38,759 nucleotides of DNA from contig CAKVDS010000020.1 in NCBI GenBank assembly GCA_934726455.1, forward strand, positions 1 through 38,759. Reading direction: 5' to 3'. The notes beneath the pieces are model-generated. The model had not been told where the DNA came from and ran no database searches. It saw only the letters and a program-made list of their open reading frames with translations. The translations under genes and the position numbers were made by a program. Positions within the stretch are counted from its first letter, which is position 1. Every line of letters begins with the position of its first letter. This stretch comes from an uncultured Bacteroidales bacterium. Lineage in GTDB: Bacteria; Bacteroidota; Bacteroidia; Bacteroidales; UBA932. Positions 8,672-18,216 of this stretch are shown here, one piece after another.

Positions 8672-9586
8672 ATGTCAGAATATCACAATCCTGTACTTTT
8701 ATACGAAAGCATCGACGCCCTCGTGCAGAAGGCGGACGGACGCTACGCGGATGCCACTTTCGGCGGCGGCGGACACAGCCGCGAAATACTCGGGAGACTC
8801 TCGCCGCAAGGCAGGCTCATCTCTTTCGACAGGGATGCCGATGCCATGGAAGGAGCCCCGGAAGACAGCCGCTTCACTTTGGTACACAACAATTTCAGAT
8901 TCATACATAACTATGTCTTGTTCTACGGAGCGCAGGAGGGATTCGACTCTCTGGACGGCATTCTGGCCGACCTCGGGGTCAGCTCCCACCAGTTCGACAC
9001 GGCGGACAGAGGGTTCTCGTTCCGCTACAGCGCCCCGCTGGACATGCGGATGAACGCGCAGGGCGGCAAGACGGCCGCGGATGTCGTCAATTCTTATACG
9101 CAAGAGGACTTGGAGCGCATCCTCAGGCTCTACGGGGAGCTGGACAATGCCGGCAGGCTGTCCAGACTCATCGTTTCGGCCAGAGAAAAGTCCCCTGTCC
9201 TCACCACAGATGACCTCCAGGCTGCAATCTCGCCGGCTCTGCCCTCATTCGCGGAACACAAGTTCCTCGCCAAGGTCTATCAGGCGTTCAGGATAGAAGT
9301 CAACGATGAGATGCGGTCTCTGGAGAAGTTCCTTCAGGGAGCGGCCGCCTCGCTCCGTCCGGGAGGGAGGCTGGTAGTCATCACATACCATTCCCTCGAA
9401 GACAGGATGGTCAAGAACTTCATCCGCAGCGGACGCACCGACGGCACGGAATCCAGAGACGGCTTCGGACGGAGCACCGCCCCGCTCAAGGCTGTCAACC
9501 GCAAGCCGATACTGCCGCAGGAGGCTGAAATCGAGAGCAACACCAGGGCCAGGAGCGCAAAACTCAGAATAGCGGAGAAAGTATGA
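8672..9586 (+). CDS. rsmH: 16S rRNA (cytosine1402-N4)-methyltransferase RsmH
   Basis: RsmH (MraW) methylates N4 of C1402 in the decoding centre of 16S rRNA using S-adenosylmethionine. The protein has 304 residues, normal for the family. The SAM-binding motif I is DATFGGGGHS (27-36), followed by LISFDRDADAM, then LGVSSHQFDTADRGFSFR and the C-terminal VITYHSLEDRMVKNF region. Family members usually sit second in dcw clusters, as here. The stop overlaps the ftsL start by 4 nt (ATGA). Confidence 0.96.
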   Translation: MSEYHNPVLLYESIDALVQKADGRYADATFGGGGHSREILGRLSPQGRLISFDRDADAMEGAPEDSRFTLVHNNFRFIHNYVLFYGAQEGFDSLDGILADLGVSSHQFDTADRGFSFRYSAPLDMRMNAQGGKTAADVVNSYTQEDLERILRLYGELDNAGRLSRLIVSAREKSPVLTTDDLQAAISPALPSFAEHKFLAKVYQAFRIEVNDEMRSLEKFLQGAAASLRPGGRLVVITYHSLEDRMVKNFIRSGRTDGTESRDGFGRSTAPLKAVNRKPILPQEAEIESNTRARSAKLRIAEKV

Positions 9587-9930
9587 AATTCTGGAAGCTG
9601 TCAGACATCAGATCCCTGCTGAAGAATGTCTTCCAGGCGGTGATGAAAGGAGAGTTCCTGCTCAGACTCAATGTGGGCAAGTACTTCATCCACATCATCT
9701 ATACCTTCTTCCTGTTCGGGATGGTGATATGGATCAGCCTCGCCATCGAGACCACGATGGCCAAGGTCGAGAAGGGCAAGGCTGTCCTCAAGGAACTTGA
9801 GATTGCCAATGCCCAGAAATATTATGATCTGGCCAAAGCCAGCGGCAGATACGATGTCGGGCAGAGGCTGAAGTCCATGGGATCGGAAGTCGGAGAACCG
9901 GACAAACCGGCGACAAAAATGGAAAGATGA
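9583..9930 (+). CDS. ftsL: FtsL-like cell division protein
   Basis: This is a small bitopic protein of 115 residues: a cytoplasmic N-terminus, one membrane segment at about 35-55 (FIHIIYTFFLFGMVIWISLAI) and a short periplasmic helix starting AIETTMAKVEKGKAVLKELE that could form a coiled coil. FtsL bridges the FtsQ-B and FtsW-I parts of the divisome. Primary sequence is poorly conserved, so the call rests on size, topology, the FtsL-like heptad region and the place between rsmH and ftsI. It overlaps both neighbours by 4 nt. Confidence 0.85.
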   Translation: MKFWKLSDIRSLLKNVFQAVMKGEFLLRLNVGKYFIHIIYTFFLFGMVIWISLAIETTMAKVEKGKAVLKELEIANAQKYYDLAKASGRYDVGQRLKSMGSEVGEPDKPATKMER

Positions 9931-11798
9931 AGGGGACGGAGAACATACAGAAGCCGAAGAGAGACCGCATAGGAGTGGTGCTCTATATCCTCTATATGCT
10001 GATGCTGGCGGCATCCCTGATACTCATGGTGCGCGTGGCATGGATCCAGATCGCCTTCCATCCCGACCAGAGAATAGTCACCGCCCTCACCCCGTCAAGC
10101 ACGATCCGCTCTATCGAGCCGGAGCGCGGAAAGATTCTCGACTCGCAAGGCAGGCTTCTTGCCATCTCATGCCCGACATACCAGTTCTACATGGACTGCA
10201 CCGTACGCAAGGAGACCAACACTCCCGACCAGGAGAAGGTGTGGCTCGAAAAAGCCCGGGAACTGTCCGCAGGACTCGCCGGGGAATTTCCGGGAACAAG
10301 CGCTGATTCGTTCTATAAAATGATAGTGAACGGCCGCAAGCAAGGCCGCAAGTATATGCGCATCGGCACTCCTGTCGACCGCAACGCCTACAACCGCATC
10401 ATCGGACTGCCGCTCTTCAGGGAAGGACGCTACAAAAGCGGCATGATAGTGGAGCAGGAGAACGTGCGCCGCTACCCATACGGGGAGCTGGCCAGGCGCA
10501 CCATCGGATTTGTGCGCAACAACAAGTCCCAGGTCACGAACACCCACATCGGACTTGAGGGCAAGTTCGACTACGTACTCCACGGAAAGGAAGGCCGGGA
10601 ATACCTCAGGAACACGGACAACGGCCGCATCCGCAACAGCGACAGCAGCTTCGTCAAGGCCGTGGACGGCCGGGATCTGAGAACCACCCTGAACATCGAC
10701 TATCAGGAAATAGCCGACATGGCTCTGCGTGAGCAGCTCGGAGACGAGCCGGATCTCGAGGGGGCATGCATGGTGTTGATGGAGACCAGAAGCGGAGCCA
10801 TAAGGGCCATGGTCAACCTCCTCAGGGACAAGGGCGAGGGACGGTTCGCGGAAATCCAGAACATGGCCGTCGGACGCAAAGGCGAGCCGGGTTCAGTGTT
10901 CAAGACGGTGACCCTGATGTCAGTCCTCAACGACGGATACATCAAAAGCCTGGAGGAGACCCTCCCGGCAACCGATGGAAGAGTCGAGGGCACGTCCCTG
11001 AGGGACAGCCACATACCGCAGTTCGCCGCCCAGCACAAAACCAACCGCATAAGCGTCCTGGACGGGTTCAAGATTTCATCAAACTACGTCTTCGCCACCC
11101 TTGCAGTTAAGAACTACGGCAAAAACGGGAACAGGGACAAGACTGAGAAATTCCTCTCCAACATCTACACATACAAGCTCGGGGAAGCCTTCGACTTCGA
11201 CCTTGACGGCCTGCAGACCCCGACAATCCCGAATCCGGGCACGAGATACTGGACCAACACCGACCTCGGCTCAATCGCATACGGATACAGCACCCAGGAG
11301 ACGCCTCTCCACATCATCACCTTCTACAATGCCATCGCAAACAAGGGAAGAATGATGAAACCTTATCTGGTTGAGAGCATAGAGGAGAACGGGAGGGTCG
11401 TGACAAAACGGGGAGAGAGCATACTCAACTCGGCCGTCTGCTCAAAAGCCGTGGCAGACACTATCACAAGGGCACTCAAGGCCGTGACAGAGGAGGGCAC
11501 GGCCCGCCGGCTCAAAGGGGCGAAATGCAGCGTGGCCGGCAAGACAGGAACGTCATTCGGGACATTCGAAAACGGGAAGTACAGCGACGAACACGGACGG
11601 CGCAAGTATCAAGGGACTTTCGTGGGGTTCTTCCCTGCAGAGGACCCGCAATACAGCATAATCTGCACCGTGTATTCCAAGCCGACAAGCAAGAGTTTTC
11701 AGGGAGGCGGCATTCCGGCAAGGGCCATCCGCACAGTGATAGACAAATTATATGATATAGACCCTTATTTCAGGGAAACGATACACAAGTCGAGATGA
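9927..11798 (+). CDS. ftsI: Septal peptidoglycan transpeptidase (class B PBP, FtsI/PBP3)
   Basis: This is a monofunctional D,D-transpeptidase that cross-links new septal peptidoglycan. The 623-residue protein has a membrane anchor at about 16-42, a PBP dimerisation domain whose head includes RSIEPERGKILDSQGRLLA (about 61-79), and the penicillin-binding transpeptidase domain. Active-site motifs are S323-x-x-K326 (GSVFKT), S384-S-N386 and K539-T-G541 (AGKTGTSFG). The C-terminus stops just after the catalytic domain (DIDPYFRETIHKSR), so I see no PASTA domain, which dcw-encoded PBPs of many Bacteroidetes carry. It overlaps ftsL and murE by 4 nt each. It would pair with the FtsW encoded downstream. 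Confidence 0.95.
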   Translation: MKGTENIQKPKRDRIGVVLYILYMLMLAASLILMVRVAWIQIAFHPDQRIVTALTPSSTIRSIEPERGKILDSQGRLLAISCPTYQFYMDCTVRKETNTPDQEKVWLEKARELSAGLAGEFPGTSADSFYKMIVNGRKQGRKYMRIGTPVDRNAYNRIIGLPLFREGRYKSGMIVEQENVRRYPYGELARRTIGFVRNNKSQVTNTHIGLEGKFDYVLHGKEGREYLRNTDNGRIRNSDSSFVKAVDGRDLRTTLNIDYQEIADMALREQLGDEPDLEGACMVLMETRSGAIRAMVNLLRDKGEGRFAEIQNMAVGRKGEPGSVFKTVTLMSVLNDGYIKSLEETLPATDGRVEGTSLRDSHIPQFAAQHKTNRISVLDGFKISSNYVFATLAVKNYGKNGNRDKTEKFLSNIYTYKLGEAFDFDLDGLQTPTIPNPGTRYWTNTDLGSIAYGYSTQETPLHIITFYNAIANKGRMMKPYLVESIEENGRVVTKRGESILNSAVCSKAVADTITRALKAVTEEGTARRLKGAKCSVAGKTGTSFGTFENGKYSDEHGRRKYQGTFVGFFPAEDPQYSIICTVYSKPTSKSFQGGGIPARAIRTVIDKLYDIDPYFRETIHKSR

Positions 11799-13243
11799 AA
11801 CTCAAAGACATCATAAGAAACTGCGGGGTGCGCAGCATAAACGGATCTGCGGAAACGGAGATAAGCGGGATAGCCAACGACTCCCGCAAAGTCCGCCCGG
11901 GAAGCCTTTTCGTGGCGGTCACCGGCTGCGGCAACGACGGGCGCGCCCATATTGACGATGCGCTCAAGGCGGGTGCGTCCGCAGTGATGTGCGAAGGCGG
12001 CTGCCCGGCAGACGGGATTGTCAGCATCGATGTAGCCGACAGCCGGCTCGCCGTGGCGATGGCCGCAGACAATTTCTACTCCCACCCGAGCGGACGCCTC
12101 AAACTTGTCGGAATCACAGGCACCAACGGCAAGACGACCACCGTCACCCTGCTCTACAACATGTTCCGCAGCCTCGGATACAGGTGCGGCCTCCTTTCCA
12201 CCATAGCGAACTATGTAGGAGACAAGAGGACAGAGACCGCCAACACGACCTCAGACCCTGTCACGATCAACTCCCTGCTCAATGACATGGTGCAGGAAGG
12301 CTGTGAATACTGCTTCATGGAAGTGAGTTCAATAGGAGTCGACCAGCAGAGAACCGCCGGGCTCGAATTCAAGGCCGGGATCTTCTCCAACCTCACACGC
12401 GACCACCTCGACTACCACGGCACTTTCGTAAACTATCTCCGCTGCAAGCAGAAGTTCTTTGACTCGCTCCCGAAGGAGTCCGTCGCCATAACCGACATCG
12501 ACGACCGCAACGGAATGATAATGGTTCAGAACACTGCCGCACGCATCGTCACGTACTCATGCCGCAGCATGGCCGACCACCGCTGCAAAGTGATGGAAGA
12601 GAGCATGGAAGGAATGCTGCTCAACATCGACGGCACAGAAGTGTGGACAAGGCTCTGCGGAGCACACAACGCCTACAACCTGCTGGCCGTCTATTCCACA
12701 GCCGTAGAGCTCGGCATCCCGAAAGACGAAGCACTCGTCGCCCTGTCCACCCTGGCTCCGGCCAAAGGAAGGCTTGAAGTGATCGCAGGTCCGGGCGGAC
12801 GCAACATAGTCATAGACTACGCCCACACACCCGATGCCCTCGAGAATGTGCTTAAGACTCTGCGGGATGTGGAACCGGGAAGCGAACTTGTCTGCGTGTT
12901 CGGCTGCGGAGGCGACCGGGACCACGGCAAACGCCCGGAAATGGGAGCAGTGGCAGGCAAACTTGCCGACCGGGTGTTCCTGACCTCCGACAACAGCCGC
13001 TCCGAGAAGACCGAAGACATAATGGACGACATCAAGGCCGGCATCAGCGCGGACTGCATGCACAAAGTCATCTGCATACCGGACCGCAAAGAAGCCATCC
13101 GTACCGCCATAATGCTCTCTCCCGAGAAATCTACGATACTCCTCGCAGGCAAGGGTCACGAGACCTATCAGATAATCGGGACGGAGAAACGGCACTTCGA
13201 TGAAAGGGAAATAGTGGAAGAAGTATTTAAAAGCGTGAGATAA
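11795..13243 (+). CDS. murE: UDP-MurNAc-L-Ala-D-Glu ligase MurE
   Basis: MurE adds the third residue, probably meso-diaminopimelate, to UDP-MurNAc-L-Ala-D-Glu in the cytoplasm. It has 482 residues. ATP-binding signature GITGTNGKTTT is at 106-116, substrate motif ANTTSDP near 149-155, the likely carbamylated lysine is K218 (YLRCKQKFF), and DYAHTPDALE is at 341-350. The acceptor-binding motif reads D399-N-S-R402 where DAP enzymes usually have DNPR. The arginine that contacts DAP is kept and the proline is serine. The start overlaps ftsI by 4 nt and the stop shares one base with the mraY start (TAATG). Confidence 0.95.
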   Translation: MKLKDIIRNCGVRSINGSAETEISGIANDSRKVRPGSLFVAVTGCGNDGRAHIDDALKAGASAVMCEGGCPADGIVSIDVADSRLAVAMAADNFYSHPSGRLKLVGITGTNGKTTTVTLLYNMFRSLGYRCGLLSTIANYVGDKRTETANTTSDPVTINSLLNDMVQEGCEYCFMEVSSIGVDQQRTAGLEFKAGIFSNLTRDHLDYHGTFVNYLRCKQKFFDSLPKESVAITDIDDRNGMIMVQNTAARIVTYSCRSMADHRCKVMEESMEGMLLNIDGTEVWTRLCGAHNAYNLLAVYSTAVELGIPKDEALVALSTLAPAKGRLEVIAGPGGRNIVIDYAHTPDALENVLKTLRDVEPGSELVCVFGCGGDRDHGKRPEMGAVAGKLADRVFLTSDNSRSEKTEDIMDDIKAGISADCMHKVICIPDRKEAIRTAIMLSPEKSTILLAGKGHETYQIIGTEKRHFDEREIVEEVFKSVR

Positions 13244-14400
13244 TGTTGTATCATCTTTCAGAATGGCTCAACAGCCTGGGACTCAACATCCCGGGACTCA
13301 ACTTGATGAACTATCTGTCTTTCAGGGCAATGCTCGCCCTGGTGATAAGTCTGCTCATCTCGTTTTTCGCCGGCGGCAGGATAATCCGCATGCTGCGCAG
13401 ACATCAGATAGGGGAAACGATACGCGACCTCGGCCTCGAAGGCCAGATGCAGAAGAAGGGCACCCCGACGATGGGGGGCATCATAATAATCATAGCCCTG
13501 ACATGTTCAGCGCTGCTCGTGTGCCGGCTGGACAGCATATACACCATCCTTCTGCTCGTGACCACGCTCTGGTGCGGCGCCATCGGCTTCACAGACGACT
13601 ACATCAAGGTCTTCAAGCACCGCAAGGAGGGGATGAGCGAGAAAGGCAAACTCGTGCTCCAGTTCGGTCTGGGCCTGTTCGTGGCACTCGCCGTATGCAT
13701 CAGCCCAGACATACACACCGAGAATCTGGTCACCACGATACCATTTGTCAAAGCACATGAGTTTGACTATTCGTGGCTTTCACCATTCAAGGGCCAGTTC
13801 GGAGTATATTGCTCATGGGGCATCTACATGACAATGATCATCCTGGTCATCCTGGCCTGCTCCAACGGAGCGAACCTCACGGACGGGATGGACGGTCTGT
13901 CGGCCGGCACGTCAGCCATCGTGGGTGTGGCCATAGGAGTCATGGCCTGGCTCGGCGGAGATGCAATCGATGCAAGGTATCTGGGCATAATGTACATGCC
14001 CGGTTCAGGAGAGGTGGCGATATACATGTCCGCGTTCGTCGGAGCGCTGATCGGTTTTCTCTGGTACAACACCTTCCCTGCCCAGGTATTCATGGGTGAC
14101 ACGGGAAGTCTCACCATCGGAGGTGTCATCGGAGTAAGCGCCGTGCTGATCCGCAAGGAACTCCTCCTGCCCCTGCTCTGCGGAATATTTCTCGCGGAGA
14201 GCCTCTCCGTCATCATCCAGAGAGGGTGGTTCAAATACACAAAAAGAAAATACGGTGAGGGCCGCAGGGTGTTCCTCATGGCACCGCTGCACCACCACTA
14301 CCAGAAAAAAGGCATTCCGGAACCAAGGATAGTCACAAGATTCTGGATAATAGGTATTCTGTTGGCTGTAAGCACATTGGCTTTATTGAAAATACGATAG
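13243..14400 (+). CDS. mraY: Phospho-MurNAc-pentapeptide transferase MraY
   Basis: This integral membrane enzyme transfers phospho-MurNAc-pentapeptide from UDP to undecaprenyl phosphate, making lipid I. It has 385 residues with about ten hydrophobic segments. Conserved cytoplasmic motifs are present: D118-D119 (FTDDYIKVFKHRKEGM), NLTDGMDGLSAGTS (211-224), FMGDTGSL (283-290, D286) and the histidine cluster PLHHHY (348-353). It starts at the last base of the murE stop. There is no murF between murE and mraY, unlike E. coli. Confidence 0.96.
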   Translation: MLYHLSEWLNSLGLNIPGLNLMNYLSFRAMLALVISLLISFFAGGRIIRMLRRHQIGETIRDLGLEGQMQKKGTPTMGGIIIIIALTCSALLVCRLDSIYTILLLVTTLWCGAIGFTDDYIKVFKHRKEGMSEKGKLVLQFGLGLFVALAVCISPDIHTENLVTTIPFVKAHEFDYSWLSPFKGQFGVYCSWGIYMTMIILVILACSNGANLTDGMDGLSAGTSAIVGVAIGVMAWLGGDAIDARYLGIMYMPGSGEVAIYMSAFVGALIGFLWYNTFPAQVFMGDTGSLTIGGVIGVSAVLIRKELLLPLLCGIFLAESLSVIIQRGWFKYTKRKYGEGRRVFLMAPLHHHYQKKGIPEPRIVTRFWIIGILLAVSTLALLKIR

Positions 14401-14404
14401 CATC

Positions 14405-15745
14405 ATGGCAAGAATAGTGATATTGGGAGGAGCGGAAAGCGGCATCGGAGCCGCAGTGCTCGCTAAAGTAAAAGGATTCGACGTATTCCTCTCCGACAAC
14501 GGAAAGATAAAGGAAGAATACGCCGCGACACTGCGTAAATGGGACATCCCTTACGAAGAGGGCGGACACAGCCCATCCCTCATCCTCAACGCGGATGAAG
14601 TCGTAAAAAGCCCCGGCATCCCGCAGAACGCACCGATGGTGAAAGCGCTGCGTGAAGCGGGGATCGGAATAATCTCCGAAATCGAATTCGCCGGCCGTTA
14701 TGACAGGGCTAAAAAAATCTGCATCACAGGCTCAAACGGCAAGACGACCACCACTTCGCTCATCTACTACCTGCTCAAGGAAGCCAGTCTGAACGTCGGC
14801 CTCGGAGGCAATATCGGCAAAAGCTACGCACTGCAGGTAGCGACTGAGAAGCATGACTATTATGTCCTAGAAATCAGCAGTTTCCAGCTTGACGACTGCT
14901 ACGCGTTCCGTCCCGACATAGCCATCATAACCAACATCACCCCGGATCATCTTGACCGCTACGACCACAAGATGGAGAATTATGTCAGGGCGAAATTCCG
15001 CATCACACGCAACCTCAGACCGGAAGACTGTTTCATATTCGACTCCGATGACGCCATCACCATAGGTCATCTCAGCCAGATAGTCATCCAGGCCAAGATG
15101 CTCCCGTTCACACAAGAGAAAGAAGTGGAGCAGGGCGCGTTCCTCGACGGCGACAAGATAGTGATGCGCTACGATGAGAACAGGACGGACATCTACCTCA
15201 AGGATCTCGCCCTCGGAGGGAAGCACAACATATACAACTCCATGGCCGCCGCCCTCGCCGCCAAGGCAAGCGGGATAAGCGATGAAGTCATCCGCAATTC
15301 GCTGAAGAGCTTCTCCCCTATCGAGCATAGGCTTGAGCCGGTGCTGAGTGTCGGCGGGGTCCTCTACATCAATGACTCCAAGGCGACCAACATCGATGCT
15401 GCCTGGTATGCCCTCGAATGCCAGACACGTCCTGTAATATGGATAGTCGGCGGCACAGACAAGGGCAACGACTACAGCGTCCTGGACAGTCTGGTGCGCG
15501 AAAAGGTCAAGGCCATCGTGTGCCTCGGCAAGGACAATTCAAAGATCCACGCGGCATTCGAGGGCATCGTGGGCAAAGACAGGATCTGCGACACCCTCTC
15601 CGCCAAAGAAGCCGTCCGGAAATCGGCCGGATTCGCATCCGAGGGGGATGTGGTGCTGCTCAGCCCGTGCTGCGCCAGCTTCGACCTTTTCAAGAACTAC
15701 GAAGACAGGGGCAGACAGTTCAAAGAAGCCGTAAGACATCTGTAG
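14405..15745 (+). CDS. murD: UDP-MurNAc-L-alanine:D-glutamate ligase MurD
   Basis: MurD adds D-glutamate to UDP-MurNAc-L-Ala. The 446-residue protein has an N-terminal Rossmann-like UDP-binding domain (RIVILGGAESGIGAAVLA, 3-20), the Mur ligase P-loop CITGSNGKTTTTS (106-118), a central domain with SSFQLDD and NITPDHLDRYDH, and a C-terminal domain starting near HRLEPV with NDSKATN and LSPCCASFDLF. The length is normal. It lies 4 nt after mraY and one base before ftsW. Confidence 0.96.
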   Translation: MARIVILGGAESGIGAAVLAKVKGFDVFLSDNGKIKEEYAATLRKWDIPYEEGGHSPSLILNADEVVKSPGIPQNAPMVKALREAGIGIISEIEFAGRYDRAKKICITGSNGKTTTTSLIYYLLKEASLNVGLGGNIGKSYALQVATEKHDYYVLEISSFQLDDCYAFRPDIAIITNITPDHLDRYDHKMENYVRAKFRITRNLRPEDCFIFDSDDAITIGHLSQIVIQAKMLPFTQEKEVEQGAFLDGDKIVMRYDENRTDIYLKDLALGGKHNIYNSMAAALAAKASGISDEVIRNSLKSFSPIEHRLEPVLSVGGVLYINDSKATNIDAAWYALECQTRPVIWIVGGTDKGNDYSVLDSLVREKVKAIVCLGKDNSKIHAAFEGIVGKDRICDTLSAKEAVRKSAGFASEGDVVLLSPCCASFDLFKNYEDRGRQFKEAVRHL

Positions 15746-15746
15746 G

Positions 15747-17102
15747 ATGGCAGCCAAGAAGAGTTCACTCTGGAATTTTGCAGACCGCTTTGAAGGAGAC
15801 AAGGTGGTCTGGATAATCGTGCTTCTGCTCTTCCTGTTTTCCATCGTATGCATGTTCTCCTCCACCTCAAGGCTCCTTGATGAAGGGGCTACGAGGATCG
15901 ATCTCGTCAAGGAACAGTTCATAGTGGTGCTGCTGGGCCTCGCCATCATAATAGGGCTGTACAACATCCGCAGCATCAAGTTCTTCCGTTTTTTCAGCAC
16001 ATTCGGTTTCGCCACCTCTTTCATCCTTCTCCTGCTTCTGGACACCAGGATTCAGCTCCCGTTCATGCGAGCCATAGAAATCAACGGGGCATACCGTATC
16101 CTGAAGATGGGGCCGGTACAGGTGCATGTGTTCGAGGTTGTCAAGGTGGCGATGGTGATGTACCTCGCATTCGCGATCGATGCTCTGAAAAGGAACGCCC
16201 TCCCGCTCAAGAACCTCAGCGAAGAGTGGCGGAAAATCATATTCATCTATGCCCCCTTCATAATCACATTCGTGATGATCATCCCGGGAAGCAACTCCAG
16301 TGCGCTCGTGATAGGATTCATCATGCTGATAGTGATACTGCTCGGCGGAGGCAGCGCAAGGGACATGACCCTGCTGGTGCTCTCGGGCGCGGCAGCCGTG
16401 GGGGTATGCGTGCTCGTCTACAAGGCATCCGACGGCAAGTATATGGAACGTATAGGCACCGGTATTTCCAGAATAATGGAGAAAGACGACTGGGAGAAGC
16501 AGTTCCTAACCTCGCGCAAGGGCAGCATCGAATATCAGGAAGCCCTCGATGCGATGCGCCAGCCATACAGCGCCAAGATCGCCATACATGAGGGCGGATT
16601 TCTCGGCAAAGGCCCGGGGCAGAGCACCCAGAGGTACGTAGTACCCGACATATCAGAAGATTACATGTACAGTTTCATAATAGAAGAATATGGATTCATC
16701 GGCGGTGTGCTTGTGATATTCCTATATATATCGCTGCTCGCCAGAGGCTCGATAATCGTGCGTAACTGCGGCAAAGACCAGTTCGCCAAGTTGAGCGTCG
16801 CAGGTCTTTGCATCCTGATCTCGGGACAGGCTTTCCTGCACATGTTCGTCAACGCGGACATAGGCATCATGACAGGCCAGACACTGCCGCTTATCAGCCA
16901 CGGGACGAGTGCATTCATCTGTTTCTGCATCGCATTCGGGGTGATACTCTCGTTCAGCCGCATCGCATCCCGGCGCATCGACAAGGAGACCCGGGCGGCG
17001 GCGCCGCTCATGGAGATGCACGAGAACATCAAGGCCGGTCTGGATGAACTGGACGCCTTTGAATCGGGAAACATGCCAAATGACGACGATTATGGAATAT
17101 AA
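15747..17102 (+). CDS. ftsW: Septal peptidoglycan polymerase FtsW (SEDS family)
   Basis: This multi-pass SEDS glycosyltransferase polymerises lipid II into septal glycan together with FtsI. It has 451 residues. Recognisable family positions are INGAYRILKMGPVQVHVFEVVK (about 112-133, corresponding to the usual G-RRW...QPSE-K stretch), GKGPGQS (287-293), a probable catalytic D305 in ISEDYMYSFIIEEYGFIG, and TLPLISHGTSAF (379-390). Several of these motifs differ from the proteobacterial consensus. The cytoplasmic tail after the last membrane segment is acidic. The first base after the murD stop is followed directly by the ATG; the end overlaps murG. Confidence 0.93.
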   Translation: MAAKKSSLWNFADRFEGDKVVWIIVLLLFLFSIVCMFSSTSRLLDEGATRIDLVKEQFIVVLLGLAIIIGLYNIRSIKFFRFFSTFGFATSFILLLLLDTRIQLPFMRAIEINGAYRILKMGPVQVHVFEVVKVAMVMYLAFAIDALKRNALPLKNLSEEWRKIIFIYAPFIITFVMIIPGSNSSALVIGFIMLIVILLGGGSARDMTLLVLSGAAAVGVCVLVYKASDGKYMERIGTGISRIMEKDDWEKQFLTSRKGSIEYQEALDAMRQPYSAKIAIHEGGFLGKGPGQSTQRYVVPDISEDYMYSFIIEEYGFIGGVLVIFLYISLLARGSIIVRNCGKDQFAKLSVAGLCILISGQAFLHMFVNADIGIMTGQTLPLISHGTSAFICFCIAFGVILSFSRIASRRIDKETRAAAPLMEMHENIKAGLDELDAFESGNMPNDDDYGI

Positions 17103-18216
17103 GAAATTGAGAGTCATCATCAGCGGCGGCGGCACGGGAGGCCATATCTTCCCGGCCATATCCATCGCCGACAAACTCAAGGAAGTCAACCCGGAGACGG
17201 AGATACTCTTCGTCGGGGCCGAGGGCAAGATGGAGATGGAGAAAGTCCCGTCGCGCGGGTATGAGATAATGGGGCTTCCCGTGGCCGGACTCCAACGGAA
17301 ATTGAGCCCGAAAAACATCATGGAAGACTTGAAACTTCCGTTCAAACTGGCCAGAAGCCTTCGCAAAGCCGGCAGAGTGATAGACGAGTTCAGGCCGGAT
17401 GTCGCGATAGGCGTCGGCGGATACGCCTCCGCTCCCCTGCTCTGGCAGGCGACCCGCAAGGGAATACCCTCTCTGATACAGGAGCAGAACAGCTATGCCG
17501 GACTGACCAACAAGCTGCTTGCAAAAAGGGTCGGCTGCATCTGCGTCGCATACGAGGGAATGGAGAAATTCTTCCCGGCGGACAAGATTGTCATCAGCGG
17601 CAACCCGATACGGTCCGTGATCCACCGGTATTCCGAGGCTGACAGGGCGGAAGGCATCAAGTTCTATGGACTCGACCCGGGCAAGAAACACATTTTCCTT
17701 ACCGGAGGAAGCCTCGGAAGCGGCACGCTCAACGCGGCGGTACGCAGTTGGATCGAAAAAGGCTGCCCGGGAGGAGAAGGCGTGCAGCTGCTCTGGCAGT
17801 GCGGCAAATACTACAAGGCCGGGATAGACTCATTCATGTCCGGACGGGACTGTCCGGATATCCGGTACAGCGATTTCATCGCAAGGATGGACTTGGCGTA
17901 CGCCGCTGCTGATCTGCTGATAAGCCGCTCCGGCGCATCATCGATATCGGAGATCTGCGCAGCGCACAAAGCCGCCATATTCGTGCCGTCACCCAATGTG
18001 GCCGAAGACCACCAGACGCACAACGCCATGGCCCTTGTGGGCAAGGGGGCGGCAGTGATGGTCAGGGACGGCGAAGCCGTCGAGAGGCTCATGCCGGAAG
18101 CGCTCAGCCTCGTGCACGATGACAGCAAACTCAAAGAAATGGAAACAAACGCAGGCGCCCTGGCGAAGATGGACGCCGCACAGACGATAATCGACGAAGT
18201 CTACAAACTGGTATGA
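17092..18216 (+). CDS. murG: UDP-GlcNAc:lipid I transferase MurG
   Basis: MurG is the GT28 glycosyltransferase that adds GlcNAc to lipid I on the inner face of the membrane, producing lipid II. From the ATG at 17092 it has 374 residues. The N-terminal loop SGGGTGGH (11-18) binds the lipid side; the C-terminal domain has RSGASSISEICA and PSPNVAEDHQTHNA, which bind UDP-GlcNAc. In-frame ATGs also lie at 17080 and 17044, inside ftsW. I chose 17092 because family members begin only a few residues before the glycine-rich loop. This start overlaps ftsW by 11 nt, and the stop overlaps murC by 4 nt. Confidence 0.93.
   Translation: MEYKKLRVIISGGGTGGHIFPAISIADKLKEVNPETEILFVGAEGKMEMEKVPSRGYEIMGLPVAGLQRKLSPKNIMEDLKLPFKLARSLRKAGRVIDEFRPDVAIGVGGYASAPLLWQATRKGIPSLIQEQNSYAGLTNKLLAKRVGCICVAYEGMEKFFPADKIVISGNPIRSVIHRYSEADRAEGIKFYGLDPGKKHIFLTGGSLGSGTLNAAVRSWIEKGCPGGEGVQLLWQCGKYYKAGIDSFMSGRDCPDIRYSDFIARMDLAYAAADLLISRSGASSISEICAAHKAAIFVPSPNVAEDHQTHNAMALVGKGAAVMVRDGEAVERLMPEALSLVHDDSKLKEMETNAGALAKMDAAQTIIDEVYKLV

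Noticed and set aside
17044..17091. Longer MurG from the ATG at 17044
   Set aside because: It would overlap ftsW by 59 nt and add residues that family members lack before the glycine-rich loop. The ATG at 17080 remains possible.
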